NCBI RefSeq assembly: GCF_013112485.1 | Contig: NZ_JABFHG010000001.1 | Coordinates: forward strand, 186,001-250,000 | Reading direction: 5' to 3' | Length of the DNA: 64,000 nucleotides | Origin: Roseicella sp. DB1501 | GTDB taxonomy: Bacteria; Pseudomonadota; Alphaproteobacteria; Acetobacterales; Acetobacteraceae | In this document: positions 62,635-64,000 of the stretch, piece after piece | How positions within the stretch are numbered: the stretch's first letter is position 1 | How the letters are laid out: every line of letters begins with the position of its first letter | The notes under the pieces: generated by a model | Database searches by the model: none | The model's input: only the letters and a program-made list of their open reading frames with translations | Told to the model about the DNA's origin: nothing | Translations under genes and position numbers: made by a program

Positions 62635-64000
62635 TCAGGCCGCCGCGGCCGCGTCGGGCGCCGCCGCCTCGCGGCCGCGGATGAAATCCGCCGCCTTCTC
62701 GGCGATCATCAGCGTCGTCGCATAGGTGTTGGCCGAGGGCATGCCCGGCATGATGGAGGCATCCACCACCCGCAGCCCCTGCATGCCATGCACCAGCAGC
62801 CGGTCATTGACCACGGTGGTGGGATCGGTCTCCGGTCCCATCCGCGCCGTGCCGATCAGGTGGTAGGTGGTGCTGCCGTTCTTCTTGGCGAAGTCGAGCA
62901 GCTCGTCATCCGACTGCACCTGCGGTCCGGGCAGCGTCTCCGCTTCCAGGAAACGGGCGAGCTCGGGCGTGCCGAGCATGCGCCGCAGCAGCCGCATGCC
63001 GCCGAGATGCACCCGCACATCCATCGGGTCGGAGAGATAGTTCGGGTTGATCTCCGGGTCTTCGAAGACATTGGCGCTGTGCGCCCGCACCCAGCCATGG
63101 CTCTCCGGCCGGTGCTGCCAGGCGCCGGCGGTCACGCCGGGATAGTCGTCCAGCACATAGACCTTGCCCTCGGCATAGGAGCCTGGGGTGAAGACGCATT
63201 GCAGGTCCGGCGCGTCGAGTCCCTCGAAGCTCTTCCAGAAGACGTGCACATGGCTCGGCGCCGTCGCCAGGATGCTAGGCTTGCCGAGCGCCCAGCGGGC
63301 GATCTGGGCGCCGAGCTTGAGGCCGCGCGCCAGCTCGTTCAAGGTCTCCACGCCCGGCTTCGCCCGCATGACGAAGCGGGAGGCGTAGTGGTCGCGGAAA
63401 TTGCTGCCGACGCCGCGCAGCTCGTGCACCACCGGCACGCCGAGCCGGCCGAGCAGCTCGGCCGGGCCGACGCCCGAGACCTGCAGCAGCCGCGCCGTGT
63501 TCACCGTGCCGGCGGAGAGGATCACCTCGCGCCGCGCCCGCACCGCCTGCGGCGCCGCGCCCGGGGCGTTCAGATAGGCGATGCCGACCGCCCGCTTGCC
63601 CTCGAAGAGGATGCGGCTGGCCCGCGCATTGGTCCGCACTTCGAGGTTCGGCCGCGACAGCGCCGGCTTGAGGAAGGCAACGGCGGCCGAGACGCGGCGG
63701 CCCTTGCGGATCGCCCGCTGGAAGTAGCCGACCCCGGCCTGGTCGCCGCAATTGTAGTCGCGGGCGCGCGGGATGCCGAGCCCGACGCAGCCCTGGATGA
63801 AGGCCTCCGAGATCGGGCTGATCCAGTCCATGTCGGTGATCGGAATGCCGTCCGCATTCTGCCCGCGCGAGGCGTCGCAGGTGCCGATGCGATTCTCGCT
63901 GCGCCGGTAATAGGGCAGGCAATCGGCATAGCCCCAGCCGCGGTTCCCGCGCTGCGCCCAATTGTCGAGATCGGCGGGCTGGCCGCGGTTGTAGATCATG
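62635..64000 (-). CDS. GMC family oxidoreductase (choline dehydrogenase-like), C-terminal part
   Basis: About 455 residues are seen; the gene runs off the window. It starts inside the FAD domain (MIYNRGQPADLDNWAQRGNRGWGYADCLPYYRRSE, a GMC motif), with VILSAGTVNTARLLQVSGVGPAELLGRLG (motif 2) and the substrate domain, ending TTYHLIGTARMGPETDPTTVVNDRLLVHGMQGLRVVDASIMPGMPSANTYATTLMIAEKAADFI with the catalytic His/Asn region. Oxidises alcohols with FAD; choline dehydrogenase or an alcohol dehydrogenase are alternatives. Confidence 0.93.
   Translation of the reverse strand, partial: MIYNRGQPADLDNWAQRGNRGWGYADCLPYYRRSENRIGTCDASRGQNADGIPITDMDWISPISEAFIQGCVGLGIPRARDYNCGDQAGVGYFQRAIRKGRRVSAAVAFLKPALSRPNLEVRTNARASRILFEGKRAVGIAYLNAPGAAPQAVRARREVILSAGTVNTARLLQVSGVGPAELLGRLGVPVVHELRGVGSNFRDHYASRFVMRAKPGVETLNELARGLKLGAQIARWALGKPSILATAPSHVHVFWKSFEGLDAPDLQCVFTPGSYAEGKVYVLDDYPGVTAGAWQHRPESHGWVRAHSANVFEDPEINPNYLSDPMDVRVHLGGMRLLRRMLGTPELARFLEAETLPGPQVQSDDELLDFAKKNGSTTYHLIGTARMGPETDPTTVVNDRLLVHGMQGLRVVDASIMPGMPSANTYATTLMIAEKAADFIRGREAAAPDAAAAA

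Overview
This is a very GC-rich, gene-dense stretch from an alphaproteobacterium. The best guess is an Acetobacteraceae member close to Roseomonas. That inference rests on a complete pqqABCDE cluster, four scattered tripartite-tricarboxylate (Bug/TctC-type) solute-binding proteins without transporter subunits beside them, many SDR, GST, LLM and FAH catabolic enzymes, and strong G/C bias at third codon positions. There is no phage, plasmid, transposase, rRNA or tRNA signal and no CRISPR array. The window looks like ordinary chromosome with an accessory catabolic flavour.

Layout. 0-9 kb: end of an acyltransferase-3 gene, an enoyl-CoA hydratase, a small hypothetical gene, then the minus-strand PQQ cofactor operon. 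That operon has an intrinsic terminator between pqqA and pqqB and a 12-codon leader ORF before pqqB. Divergent from pqqA is asd (aspartate-semialdehyde dehydrogenase), followed by a single-domain response regulator and a lipoprotein. 9-14.7 kb: L,D-transpeptidase, class III aminotransferase, SDR overlapping an MlaA/VacJ lipoprotein, and another SDR. 14.7-32.5 kb: catabolic units, namely Bug plus iron alcohol dehydrogenase, LLM monooxygenase, TauD-type dioxygenase/FAH/Bug, tandem Rnk paralogues with a HemD-like gene, Ldh-type dehydrogenase, PhnZ-like HD oxygenase with an NTF2-like partner, Bug/ICL-family lyase/HAD dehalogenase, and a URC1-URC4 pair for the alternative uracil-catabolism route. 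32.6-44.3 kb: LysR with a divergent PPOX protein, SDR, GST, Gfo/Idh/MocA, a second stand-alone receiver, a structured low-GC intergenic region, Bug, nitroreductase, DUF3072, PHB-depolymerase-type esterase and aldo/keto reductase. 44.4-64 kb: chromate transporter, HWE/HisKA_2 kinase, sterol desaturase, deacetylase/beta-propeller pair, msrA-msrB, tandem Lin0512 genes, arsC, DUF1349, mtgA, an RND efflux pair, a frameshifted DUF2891 gene, a MetE-like protein, GST, a tail-anchored protein and the end of a GMC oxidoreductase.

The least expected content is intergenic: three families of dispersed palindromic repeats, named here AB, C and D. Five AB elements (hairpin A plus hairpin B) all sit between convergent genes. 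Five C elements include one hairpin whose stem sequence changes between copies while pairing is largely kept. Four D elements begin exactly at the TAG stop codon of the adjoining gene. Their positions and compensatory changes suggest functional terminator- or REP-like structures that also spread through the genome.
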